In this document: positions 33,033 through 41,171 of the stretch, one piece after another
Layout of the letters: the number at the start of each line of letters is the position of its first letter
Numbering within the stretch: the first letter of the stretch is position 1
Assembly (NCBI RefSeq): GCF_000220705.2
Contig: NZ_CP023202.1
Span: 930,001-994,000, forward strand
DNA: 64,000 nt
Reading direction: 5' to 3'
Origin: Streptomyces xinghaiensis S187
GTDB taxonomy: Bacteria > Actinomycetota > Actinomycetes > Streptomycetales > Streptomycetaceae
Position numbers and translations under genes: made by a program
Notes under the pieces: generated by a model
Database searches by the model: none
Told to the model about the DNA's origin: nothing
The model's input: the letters and a program-made list of their open reading frames with translations, nothing else

Positions 33033-33929
33033 ATGAGCGAGACTCGCAAGCCCTGGCACGGCGTCATCGTCGCGACGAGCCTGCCGTTCAACGACGACCT
33101 CACGGTGGACTTCGGCGCCTACGGGGAGAGCGTCTCCTGGCTCGCCGAGCAGGGGCTGCACGGTGTCGCGCCGAGCGGTTCGCTGGGCGAGTACCAGACC
33201 CTGACGTACGAGGAGCGCGACCGCGTCGTCGAAGCGGCCGTTGCGAACGCCCCCGAGGGGTTCACCGTGATGCCGGGCGTCGGCGCCTATGGCGGTGGTG
33301 AGGCCCAGCGGCATGCCCAGTTCGCCAAGGACGCAGGCTGCCAGGCCGTCATGTGCCTGCCGCCCAACGCCTACCGCGCCGACGACCGCGCGGTCCTCGA
33401 GCACTTCGAGTTGGTGGCCTCGGTCGGCCTTCCCGTCACCGCGTACAACAACCCCGTCGACACCAAGGTCGACCTGCGCCCGGAGCTGCTGGCCAAGTTG
33501 CACGCCGAGGGTTTCATCGTCGGCGTCAAGGAGTTCTCCGGTGATGTCCGGCGGTGCTACGAGATCTCCGAACTCGCACCCGGCCTCGACCTCATGATCG
33601 GCACCGACGACACCGTCCTGGAGGTCGGCATAGCCGGCGCCAAGGGCTGGGTTGCCGGTTACCCTCAGGTCTTCCCCCAGGCCTGTCTCGCGCTGTACAA
33701 CGCCTCGGTCACCGGTGACCTCGAGACGGCTCTGCCGCTCTACCGTCAGCTGCACCCGGTTCTGCGGTGGGACAGCAAGACGGAGTTCATCCAGGCCATC
33801 AAGCTCGGCCAGGAGATGATCGGCCGACGCGGTGGCGCGTGCCGCCCGCCGCGGCAGGCACTCAGCCCGGAGACGGAGGCCGTCGTGCGCGGCGCCACCC
33901 AGGCCCTCATCGACGCCGGAGTCAACTGA
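33033..33929 (+). CDS. DapA-family lyase, probable pyrroline-4-hydroxy-2-carboxylate deaminase, copy 2
   Basis: 298 residues. Schiff-base Lys166 in VGVKEFSGD and Tyr138 in TAYNNPVD; substrate loop SGSLGEYQTL. AAAGGAG precedes the ATG. It sits directly after the D-Hyp dehydrogenase genes, whose product is its expected substrate, and 2 nt before the second epimerase. It is clearly homologous to the protein at 22577 over its whole length. Confidence 0.9.
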   Translation: MSETRKPWHGVIVATSLPFNDDLTVDFGAYGESVSWLAEQGLHGVAPSGSLGEYQTLTYEERDRVVEAAVANAPEGFTVMPGVGAYGGGEAQRHAQFAKDAGCQAVMCLPPNAYRADDRAVLEHFELVASVGLPVTAYNNPVDTKVDLRPELLAKLHAEGFIVGVKEFSGDVRRCYEISELAPGLDLMIGTDDTVLEVGIAGAKGWVAGYPQVFPQACLALYNASVTGDLETALPLYRQLHPVLRWDSKTEFIQAIKLGQEMIGRRGGACRPPRQALSPETEAVVRGATQALIDAGVN

Positions 33930-33931
33930 CG

Positions 33932-34933
33932 ATGCGCTCGACTGTCTGTTACCACGCTGTCGACTCACACACTGAGGGGATGCCGACCCGTGTGATCACG
34001 GGTGGCGTCGGCGTCATCCCCGGGGCGACCATGTTCGAGCGGCGGCAGCGGTTCGTAGCAGAACGGGAGGACCTGCGCACCCTGCTCATGTACGAACCGC
34101 GCGGGCACGCGTCGATGTCCGGGGCCATCTTGCAGCCCCCGACCCGGCCGGACGCCGACTTCGGCGTGCTCTACATCGAGGTCTCCGGATGCCTGCCCAT
34201 GTGCGGGCACGGGACCATCGGCGTCGCGACGGTCCTCGTCGAGACGGGGATGGTCGAGGTCGCAGAGCCGGAGACCCTGGTCCGTCTCGACACACCGGCG
34301 GGGCTGGTCACGGCCCGGGTGCGGGTCCGTGACGGCCACGCCGAGTCGGTGACCCTGGAGAATGTCGCATCGTACTGCCACGCTCTCGACCAGGTGGTGG
34401 ATGTCGAGGGGTACGGGCCGGTGCGGTACGACATCGCCTACGGCGGCAACTTCTACGCCATCGTCCGGCTGGAGGATCTCGGCATTCCCTTCGACCGGGC
34501 GGAGAAGCAGCGGCTGCTCGATGCCGGACTGTCCATCATGAAGGCGATCAACACCCAGAACCCGGTCGCCCACCCGGAGAATCCCCAGATCAACGTGTGC
34601 CACCACGTCTATCTTGAAGCCCCCGGATCGACTGCTGAGCACTCGCGGCACGCCATGGCGATTCACCCGGGTTGGTTCGACCGGTCTCCCTGTGGCACGG
34701 GTACCAGCGCCCGGATGGCGCAGCTGCACGCACGAAGGCAGTTGCTGGTCGGCCAGGAGTTCGTCAACGAGTCGTTCATCGGATCCCGGTTCGTCGGCCA
34801 GGTTCTCGGCGAGACGACGGTCGGGGGCCGGCCAGGCATCCTGCCATCCGTTACGGGACGCGCGTGGATCACCGGAACCGCGCAGTACATGCTCGACCCG
34901 TCCGACCCCTACCCGGCCGGTTTCACACTCTGA
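33932..34933 (+). CDS. 4-hydroxyproline 2-epimerase (proline racemase family), copy 2
   Basis: 333 residues, same length as copy 1 and collinear with it. Catalytic Cys91 (LPMCGHGT) and Cys254 (DRSPCGTGTS). It begins 2 nt after the deaminase stop and ends the D-Hyp dehydrogenase operon, just before a strong terminator. It provides the D-isomer substrate for the dehydrogenase. Confidence 0.92.
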   Translation: MRSTVCYHAVDSHTEGMPTRVITGGVGVIPGATMFERRQRFVAEREDLRTLLMYEPRGHASMSGAILQPPTRPDADFGVLYIEVSGCLPMCGHGTIGVATVLVETGMVEVAEPETLVRLDTPAGLVTARVRVRDGHAESVTLENVASYCHALDQVVDVEGYGPVRYDIAYGGNFYAIVRLEDLGIPFDRAEKQRLLDAGLSIMKAINTQNPVAHPENPQINVCHHVYLEAPGSTAEHSRHAMAIHPGWFDRSPCGTGTSARMAQLHARRQLLVGQEFVNESFIGSRFVGQVLGETTVGGRPGILPSVTGRAWITGTAQYMLDPSDPYPAGFTL

Positions 34934-34938
34934 GTGAA

Positions 34939-34966
34939 CTCGTATGCCGCCCACGCGGCATACGAG
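34939..34966 (+). terminator. Terminator of D-Hyp dehydrogenase operon
   Basis: CTCGTATGCCGC (34939-34950), loop CCAC, GCGGCATACGAG (34955-34966): a perfect 12-bp stem 5 nt after the epimerase stop codon. Confidence 0.85.
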
Positions 34967-35038
34967 ACGGCCAAAAGTCACGCGTCTATCACAAGTGTCG
35001 ACAAAGCTCGCACCTCAGGGCGTCGACAGCTATCGTTT

Positions 35039-35050
35039 GTGCAATGTCAC
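35039..35050 (+). promoter_or_regulatory. Candidate GntR operator, site 7 (liv operon, distal)
   Basis: GTGCAATGTCAC, exact. The flanks extend it into the dyad TTGT-N4-TGTCACA-N4-ACAG. It is the first of three copies before the liv operon. Confidence 0.65.
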
Positions 35051-35140
35051 ACATCACAGCATGTGTGCATGGCATCGGCCCAGGCGGAGTTACGCGCCCA
35101 CCCCAGCGAAACTCTCAGCCCAAAACACCCGCCTCCATCT

Positions 35141-35152
35141 GTGCAATGTCAC
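35141..35152 (+). promoter_or_regulatory. Candidate GntR operator, site 8 (liv operon, middle)
   Basis: GTGCAATGTCAC, exact, within the most symmetrical example: CTGT-N4-TGTCACA-N4-ACAG. It starts 102 bp after site 7. Confidence 0.7.
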
Positions 35153-35240
35153 ACATTACAGAGGCGTGGCGTTCCGCAGCAGATCCACGCGCCACCACAA
35201 GTGCCGGCGCCTTCCCTTCCACGGCCCCAAGACAGCCTCT

Positions 35241-35252
35241 GTGCAATGCCGC
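35241..35252 (+). promoter_or_regulatory. Candidate GntR operator, site 9 (liv operon, proximal)
   Basis: GTGCAATGCCGC, 10 of 12, starting 100 bp after site 8 and 109 bp before the binding-protein ATG. Confidence 0.55.
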
Positions 35253-35349
35253 ACATCGCATGCACCTGCGTGGCATTGCCGCAGCCGGGGAGCAACCTCG
35301 GCCAACGGACGGTCCGCCCCCCGGCGGATCACGCGAGATGGAGTAAGGC

Positions 35350-36501
35350 ATGACCCTCATTCGTCGCGGCACCATGGCGGCGGCCGCCATGGCACTCGGG
35401 CTCACCATCACTGCATGTGGCGGCAGTCTCACCCAGGATAATTCCGGAGGCGACAGTTCCGGCACCATCAAGCTCGGCATGCTCACGCCGCTGACCGGCA
35501 GCTCGGCCGCCATCGGCCCCTACATGAAGGATGGAGCCCAGCTCGCAGTCGACGAGATCAACGCCAAGGGCGGGGTCGACGGCCGCAAGCTCTCGCTCAC
35601 CGTCGAGGACGAGGCATGCGACCCGAAGACGGCCGCCGCCGGCGCCGCCAAACTCGTCAGTGCCGGCATCGACATCTCGGTCGGTGGCTACTGTTCCTCG
35701 GCGACTCTGCCGACGCTGAGCATCTTCGGCAAGGCCCACATCCCCATGCTCATCCCGGCCGCCAACTCCGCAGACCTGGTCTCCCAGAAGCAGCAGAACG
35801 TCTTCCTGCTCAACGGCACGGGCATCCAGCAGGCGGAAGCCGCGTCGAAGTTCATCAAGGCGGCGGGCAGCAAGGGCGTCGCCCTGGTAGATGACAACAC
35901 CTCGTACTCCACCGACATCACCAAGCGGACCGAAGAGGGTCTGAAGCAGTCCGGCGTTGAGGTCGTCAACCACCAGTCGGTCACCGCGGGCGAGTCGGAC
36001 TACTCCGGTGCCATCAACGCGGTACTGGACTCAAAGGCGGACTTCATCTACTGGACGGGGTACTACCAGGAGGGCGGCCTGCTTATCAAGCAGCTCAAGG
36101 CCGCGGGTTACAAGGGCGAGATCATGGTTGCGGACGGTTCGGTCGACGCCAAACTGATCCAGATCGCCGGGCAGAAGAACGCGCAGGGCGTATTCGCGAC
36201 GATGACTCAGACGCCGCAGACCATTCCCGGTGGCGAGGCCTGGGTCGCCAAGTACAAGGAAAAGTTCGGCTCCGAGCCCGGTCCCTACTCAACGCAGGCA
36301 TACGACGCGGTGCGCGTCGCCGCGGAGGCGGTCAGGAAGGCCGGCTCCACCGACGGCCAGGCCGTCACCAGCGCGCTCGAACAGATCGACGGCCTTGAGA
36401 TCTTCTCCGGCCCGCTGAAGTTCACGGCCCAGCACACGCTGAGCGCCGGCGGCTTCGACATCCTCGTTGTCAGAGACGACAACTTCGTCCTGAATAAGTG
36501 A
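35350..36501 (+). CDS. Liv-type substrate-binding lipoprotein (candidate Hyp-binding)
   Basis: 383 residues. Lipobox LTITAC with Cys about 25, then a Gly/Ser-rich linker. Type I periplasmic-binding fold (Peripla_BP_6) starting IKLGMLTPLTGSSA. Family members bind branched-chain or other small amino acids. Placement in the Hyp island, with three copies of the shared operator, suggests hydroxyproline as ligand (inference). Confidence 0.9.
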   Translation: MTLIRRGTMAAAAMALGLTITACGGSLTQDNSGGDSSGTIKLGMLTPLTGSSAAIGPYMKDGAQLAVDEINAKGGVDGRKLSLTVEDEACDPKTAAAGAAKLVSAGIDISVGGYCSSATLPTLSIFGKAHIPMLIPAANSADLVSQKQQNVFLLNGTGIQQAEAASKFIKAAGSKGVALVDDNTSYSTDITKRTEEGLKQSGVEVVNHQSVTAGESDYSGAINAVLDSKADFIYWTGYYQEGGLLIKQLKAAGYKGEIMVADGSVDAKLIQIAGQKNAQGVFATMTQTPQTIPGGEAWVAKYKEKFGSEPGPYSTQAYDAVRVAAEAVRKAGSTDGQAVTSALEQIDGLEIFSGPLKFTAQHTLSAGGFDILVVRDDNFVLNK

Positions 36502-36508
36502 CGTCGGC

Positions 36509-36540
36509 CGGGTGGCCGGCCAACACCGGCCGGCCACCCG
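36509..36540 (+). terminator. Attenuator-like hairpin between binding protein and permease genes
   Basis: CGGGTGGCCGGCC (36509-36521), loop AACACC, GGCCGGCCACCCG (36528-36540): a perfect 13-bp stem. It would stabilise or partially terminate the message, giving more binding protein than membrane subunits. Confidence 0.75.
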
Positions 36541-36577
36541 CGCGTCGCTGCTTCCCTTCACGCACCGGGAATCTTGC

Positions 36578-37477
36578 ATGGACCACTTCGCCCAACTCGT
36601 GCTCAGCGGCCTGTTCGTCGGCTCGTTCTACGCCCTGGTCGCACTCGGCTACTCGATGGTCTACGGGATCATCAAACTGCTCAACTTCGCTCACGGGGAC
36701 ATCTACATGCTCGGAGCGTTCGCCGGCTTCACCGTGCTCAGCGTCGGTGCCGGTGCGCTCGGCGGTGGATTCTTCGCGCTCATCACCATCATGATCGTCG
36801 CGATGATCGCTACCGGTACCTTCGGCATGGTCCTGGAGCGGACGGCCTACCGCCCGCTGCGGAGCGCGCCCCGGCTGTCCGTCCTCATCACCGCTGTCGG
36901 CGCGAGTTTCGCGCTCGAGTACGGCATCGCAGTTGCCTTCGGCCCGACCCCGGAGGTGTACCAGATCGGCATCCACGGTGGCACGCTGGACCTCGCAGGC
37001 GCGCGCATGACCTATGCGCAGCTGGCGATGATGGCGATCGCGGTCGTGCTCATGATCGCCCTCGACACCCTGGTCCGGAAGACCCGTTCGGGCCGTGCGA
37101 TGCGGGCAATCTCGCAGGACCCCAAGGCCTGTCTGCTCATGGGGATCAACGTCGACCGGGTCATCTCGCGGACCTTCTTTCTCGGGTCGGCGCTGGCCGG
37201 CGCCGCGGGCGTCATGGCCGGCGCGTACTACGGGAAGATCGACTTCCTGATGGGTTTCATCATCGGGCTCAAGGCATTCACCGCGGCGGTCATCGGCGGC
37301 ATCGGGAACCTGCGCGGAGCCGTTCTCGGCGCGGTCGTACTCGGCCTGCTGGAGTCGTTCGGGGTCGCGTACCTCGGCAGCGAGTGGCGTGACGTCTTCG
37401 CGTTCGGTTTCCTCATCCTCTTCCTGACCGTGCGCCCGACAGGGCTGCTCGGCGAGCGTGTCACGGAGCGTGTGTGA
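36578..37477 (+). CDS. livH: Liv-type ABC permease LivH
   Basis: 299 residues, about eight membrane segments. The LivH signature region NFAHGDIYMLGAF lies near residue 40 and the coupling motif RAMRAISQDPKACLLMGIN near 170. Its stop overlaps the next start (TGATG). The ribosome binding site is weak (GGGA). Confidence 0.92.
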   Translation: MDHFAQLVLSGLFVGSFYALVALGYSMVYGIIKLLNFAHGDIYMLGAFAGFTVLSVGAGALGGGFFALITIMIVAMIATGTFGMVLERTAYRPLRSAPRLSVLITAVGASFALEYGIAVAFGPTPEVYQIGIHGGTLDLAGARMTYAQLAMMAIAVVLMIALDTLVRKTRSGRAMRAISQDPKACLLMGINVDRVISRTFFLGSALAGAAGVMAGAYYGKIDFLMGFIIGLKAFTAAVIGGIGNLRGAVLGAVVLGLLESFGVAYLGSEWRDVFAFGFLILFLTVRPTGLLGERVTERV

Positions 37478-38577
37478 TGAACGACGAGTCGACCCTGCGC
37501 GCCGGCGAGGAGGCCTCGGCCTACGTCAACGCCGTGGAGGAGCGCGGGCCTGCGAACATCGCGCTCGCGGGCAAGGGAGTCGGGACGCCGAAGGCGAGCC
37601 GTGCGGCCATCGCTCAGGCGGCGTCGGGCGTGCTGGCGAGCAAGTGGCTCGGCCTCGGCGTGGCCGTTGCCGCGGTGGCACTGCCATACCTCAACTCCAG
37701 CACCTACACCATCCAGCTCGCCACGGACGCGCTCATCTTCGTGATGCTCGCGGTCGGGCTGAACATCGTGGTCGGCTACTGCGGGCTGCTCGACCTCGGG
37801 TACGCCGCGTTCTTCGCAGTCGGCGCGTACACCTCGGGCCTCCTGGCGACAGGCTTCGGTTGGCCGGTGATCGCGACCATCCCCGTGGTCGTGCTCGCCG
37901 CGATCATCAGCGGACTCCTCATCGGCGGTCCGACGCTTCGACTGCGCAGCGACTACCTGGCCATCGTCACCCTCGGTTTCGGGGAGATCATCCGCATCAC
38001 GGCGAACAACCTCGACTTCACCGGCGGACCGAACGGCTTGTACGGCATCCCCGACTTCGGCGATTTCGGCCTGCGTGCCGACATCGCCCTCTACTGGGTC
38101 ACCGCGGTCGTGGTCTGTGTCGCGGTGCTGTTCTCGAGCCGGCTCGGGCGCGGCCGGATCGGCCGGGCGTGGCGGTTCGTCCGCGAGGACGAGGACGCCG
38201 CCGAGGCCATGGGCATCCACACCTACAAGGTCAAGTTCGCGGCCTACATCGCCGGCGCGGTCTTCGGCGGCATCGCGGGCGTGTTGTTTGCGGCACATCA
38301 GACAGCGATCTCTCCGCCGAGCTTCAACTTCCTGTGGTCGGCGCTCATTCTGATGGCCGTCGTCCTCGGTGGTATGGGGTCCACGCCGGGTGTCGTGATC
38401 GGGGCTCTCGCGATCTCGCTGTTGCCCGAGCTGCTGCGCGGCGCGGAGAACTGGCGTTATCTCATCTTCGGTCTGCTGCTGATCGTCTTCATGATCTTCC
38501 GCCCGCAGGGACTGCTGCCGGCCCGTAGCGGCGAGCCGAGGCGGCACGGGCGCCGAGCCCAGGGAGGTGCGTCGTGA
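37477..38577 (+). CDS. livM: Liv-type ABC permease LivM
   Basis: 366 residues from ATG 37477 (GTG 37474 is an alternative). A hydrophilic N-terminal tail of about 50 residues precedes the membrane domain. The hallmark region YCGLLDLGYAAFFAVGAY is present, as is the coupling loop FVREDEDAAEAMGI. It is coupled to livH and livG by overlapping stop/start codons. Confidence 0.92.
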   Translation: MNDESTLRAGEEASAYVNAVEERGPANIALAGKGVGTPKASRAAIAQAASGVLASKWLGLGVAVAAVALPYLNSSTYTIQLATDALIFVMLAVGLNIVVGYCGLLDLGYAAFFAVGAYTSGLLATGFGWPVIATIPVVVLAAIISGLLIGGPTLRLRSDYLAIVTLGFGEIIRITANNLDFTGGPNGLYGIPDFGDFGLRADIALYWVTAVVVCVAVLFSSRLGRGRIGRAWRFVREDEDAAEAMGIHTYKVKFAAYIAGAVFGGIAGVLFAAHQTAISPPSFNFLWSALILMAVVLGGMGSTPGVVIGALAISLLPELLRGAENWRYLIFGLLLIVFMIFRPQGLLPARSGEPRRHGRRAQGGAS

Positions 38578-39413
38578 GCAGGGTGCTCCTCGACGTGAAG
38601 GACATGGCGGTCTCGTTCGGCGGAGTACGTGCCGTCGACGGCCTGAGGTTCTCCGTCCACGAAGGCGAGGTGCTCTCGGTCATCGGTCCGAACGGTGCCG
38701 GCAAGACGAGTGCCTTCAACTGCATCACGGGCTTCTACCGGCCTTCGGCGGGCTCGGTGACGTTCGGCGGGACCGACATCACGGGGAAGCGGCCGGCTGT
38801 GATCGCCGCGAGCGGGATCGCGCGGACGTTCCAGAACCTCCGGCTGTTCGGCGACCTGACGGTGCTGGACAACGTGCGGGCCGGCATGCACGTCCGTATC
38901 AAGCAGAATTTTCTCGACGCGATGCTGCACACACCGCGCTACTGGCGTGGCGAGGACGCGGCCACCGCCGAGGCGCACAAGTGGCTGGACTTCGTCGGGA
39001 TGGAATACGACCGGACCGCGCAGATCCGCAACCTCCCGTACGGCGAGCAGCGGCGCGTCGAGATCGCCCGAGCCCTGGCCCGTGAGCCCCGGATGCTTCT
39101 GCTCGACGAGCCGGCGGCCGGACTCAATCACGGGGAGAAGGCACAACTGCTCGATCTCATGCGGCGCATCGCCCGCCTCGGGATCGCGGTGGTCCTGATC
39201 GAGCACGACATGGGCCTGGTCATGGAGGTGTCCGAACGGATCGTCGTCCTGAGCTACGGCAAGGAGATCGCCGAGGGCACGCCGGCGGCGATCAGGAGGA
39301 ACCCGGCGGTCATCGAGGCATACCTCGGTGCGGAGGACGAGGAGGCGCACGCGGAGGCAGAGCGTATCGCGGCCGAAGGGGGTCCGGGTGGCACGGCGGA
39401 GGTGGAGTGGTGA
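38574..39413 (+). CDS. livG: Liv-type ABC ATPase LivG
   Basis: 279 residues from GTG (GGAGG upstream). Walker A GPNGAGKTS, Q-loop ARTFQNLRLF, signature LPYGEQRRVEIARAL, Walker B LLLDEPAAGLN and H-loop EHDMG. C-terminal 35 residues are acidic and variable. Confidence 0.93.
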   Translation: MSRVLLDVKDMAVSFGGVRAVDGLRFSVHEGEVLSVIGPNGAGKTSAFNCITGFYRPSAGSVTFGGTDITGKRPAVIAASGIARTFQNLRLFGDLTVLDNVRAGMHVRIKQNFLDAMLHTPRYWRGEDAATAEAHKWLDFVGMEYDRTAQIRNLPYGEQRRVEIARALAREPRMLLLDEPAAGLNHGEKAQLLDLMRRIARLGIAVVLIEHDMGLVMEVSERIVVLSYGKEIAEGTPAAIRRNPAVIEAYLGAEDEEAHAEAERIAAEGGPGGTAEVEW

Positions 39414-40123
39414 AGACAATCCTTGACATCAAGGGCCTTGAGGTCGCCTACGGCAAGGTGGAAGCCCTCAGGGGACTCGACCTCACCGTCGGCGAGAACG
39501 AGATCGTCGCGCTGCTGGGGAACAACGGCGCCGGCAAGTCCACGACGGTCTCAACGATATCCGGCGTGGTGCGGTCCCGGGCCGGGACCGTCACGGCGTA
39601 CGGAGAAGACATCACGGCGGCAACTCCCTGGTCTGTCGTCGAGCGCGGAATCGTGCACGTGCCCGAGGGCCGGCGGATCTTCTCACGGCTGACAGTGCAT
39701 GAGAACCTTCAGCTCGGCGGCTACACCGTGCGCGACAGCTTGTCGATCGACAAACGGATAGATCAGGTCTACGAACTGTTCCCGCGCATGGCCGAGCGCC
39801 GGAACCAGCAGGGTGGCACCCTCTCCGGCGGTGAGCAGCAGATGCTGGCGATCGGCCGGGCGATGGTCGCCGGGCCCCGGCTGATCATGCTGGACGAGCC
39901 GTCGATGGGGCTGGCCCCGCTGGTCGTGGCTCACGTCATGGACGCCATCGTGTCGATCAATCGGGCAGGCACGTCGGTTCTGCTCATCGAGCAGAATGCA
40001 CGGGCCGCCCTCAAGATCGCCCACCGCGGTTATGTCATCGACTCCGGCCGCGTGACGGTGACCGGGCCGGCCGCCGAGCTGCGCGCCGACCCACAGGTCG
40101 TCGAGGCCTACCTTGGAGCGTGA
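39410..40123 (+). CDS. livF: Liv-type ABC ATPase LivF
   Basis: 237 residues. Walker A GNNGAGKST, signature LSGGEQQMLAIGRAM, Walker B LIMLDEPSMGL and the LIEQNA H-loop variant typical of LivF. The GTG at 39410 gives a GTGA overlap with livG and the best spacing from GGAGG; GTG 39407 is also possible. Confidence 0.93.
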   Translation: MKTILDIKGLEVAYGKVEALRGLDLTVGENEIVALLGNNGAGKSTTVSTISGVVRSRAGTVTAYGEDITAATPWSVVERGIVHVPEGRRIFSRLTVHENLQLGGYTVRDSLSIDKRIDQVYELFPRMAERRNQQGGTLSGGEQQMLAIGRAMVAGPRLIMLDEPSMGLAPLVVAHVMDAIVSINRAGTSVLLIEQNARAALKIAHRGYVIDSGRVTVTGPAAELRADPQVVEAYLGA

Positions 40124-40127
40124 GCGG

Positions 40128-41171
40128 ATGAGAAGGAGGGACCCGATCGAGACGATCGACTGGCATACCGGGGGTGAACCGTTCCGCATCGTGCCGAACA
40201 GCCCCGCCGCAGTGACCGGTTACGGACTGACCGTCGCAGAGCGCCGGATCGTGGCGATGGAGAGCGAGGACGTGCAGTGGATGCGGGCGCTGCTGTGCAG
40301 CGAGCCCCGCGGTCACGCGGACATGTACGGCGGTTTTCTGGTTCCACCGGACGACGCCGACGCCCACCTCGGTGTCCTCTTCTGGCACAAGGACGGGTTC
40401 TCCACGGCATGCGGGCACGGCACGATCGCCCTTGGGGCCTGGGCAGTCACCTCCGGCCGGGTTCCGGCTCCCGTCAACGGCGTGACGGACGTCGTGGTCG
40501 ACGTCCCCTCGGGGCGCGTCACGGCGAGTGTCCGCACCAGCGGGGGCGTGGTCGAGGAAGTGACGTTCACGAATGTCGCCGGCCATGTCCACGCCAGCGG
40601 CGTGGAGGTCGCGACCTCGCGCGGGAGGGTCAGCGTCGACATCGGGTTCGGCGGTGCGATGTATGCCGTGCTGCCAGCAGAGGCGGTCGGCCTGCGAGTG
40701 CGCCCACAGGAGGTGACGAAGCTCATTGCGGTGGGCCGCGAAATCCGCGATGCGCTCAACGCTGCCGGCGCCGCCGAGCACCCCAGCGATGCCCGGTTGT
40801 CCGGGGTCTACGGGACGGTCTTCACCGAGGAGGCCTCCCCTCCGCGGCTGCGGGCCGACGGCGGCCGGCAGTTGCACCAGCGCAACCTCACGGTGTTCGC
40901 CGATGGTGAGGTCGACCGATCCCCGTGTGGTTCGGGCACCTCGGCCAGGGTCGCGCTGCTCGCCGCCACCGGGGAACTGCAGTCCGGTGACGAGCTGCGG
41001 CACGAGTCCGTGGTGGGCTCCGTGTTCCGCGCGCGGATCGCGGAACGGACCACGGCACACGGACTTCCGGCGGTCGTCACGGCGGTGACGGGCACGGCCC
41101 ATGCGATCGGGACGTGCCGGTTCACCGTCGATCCCCGCGACATGCTCGTTCCCGGATTCGTGCTGCGATGA
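40128..41171 (+). CDS. Proline racemase-family protein, candidate trans-3-hydroxyproline dehydratase or epimerase
   Basis: 347 residues. The family fold is clear: DWHTGGEPFRIV near the start, EPRGHADMYGG, Cys95 in STACGHGTIA and Cys267 in DRSPCGSGTS. It is distant from the two 4-Hyp epimerases. Characterised trans-3-Hyp dehydratases often have Thr at the second position, so the Cys/Cys pair here leaves racemase/epimerase activity open. The downstream overlapping gene, a Delta1-pyrroline-2-carboxylate reductase candidate, argues for 3-Hyp dehydration. It lies 4 nt after livF in the same operon. Confidence 0.82.
   Translation: MRRRDPIETIDWHTGGEPFRIVPNSPAAVTGYGLTVAERRIVAMESEDVQWMRALLCSEPRGHADMYGGFLVPPDDADAHLGVLFWHKDGFSTACGHGTIALGAWAVTSGRVPAPVNGVTDVVVDVPSGRVTASVRTSGGVVEEVTFTNVAGHVHASGVEVATSRGRVSVDIGFGGAMYAVLPAEAVGLRVRPQEVTKLIAVGREIRDALNAAGAAEHPSDARLSGVYGTVFTEEASPPRLRADGGRQLHQRNLTVFADGEVDRSPCGSGTSARVALLAATGELQSGDELRHESVVGSVFRARIAERTTAHGLPAVVTAVTGTAHAIGTCRFTVDPRDMLVPGFVLR

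Noticed and set aside
35039..35252. Three regularly spaced similar sequences taken as a CRISPR array
   Set aside because: Spacing is about 100 bp, the repeated core is only 12-20 bp with variation, and no cas genes are near. They fit operators.
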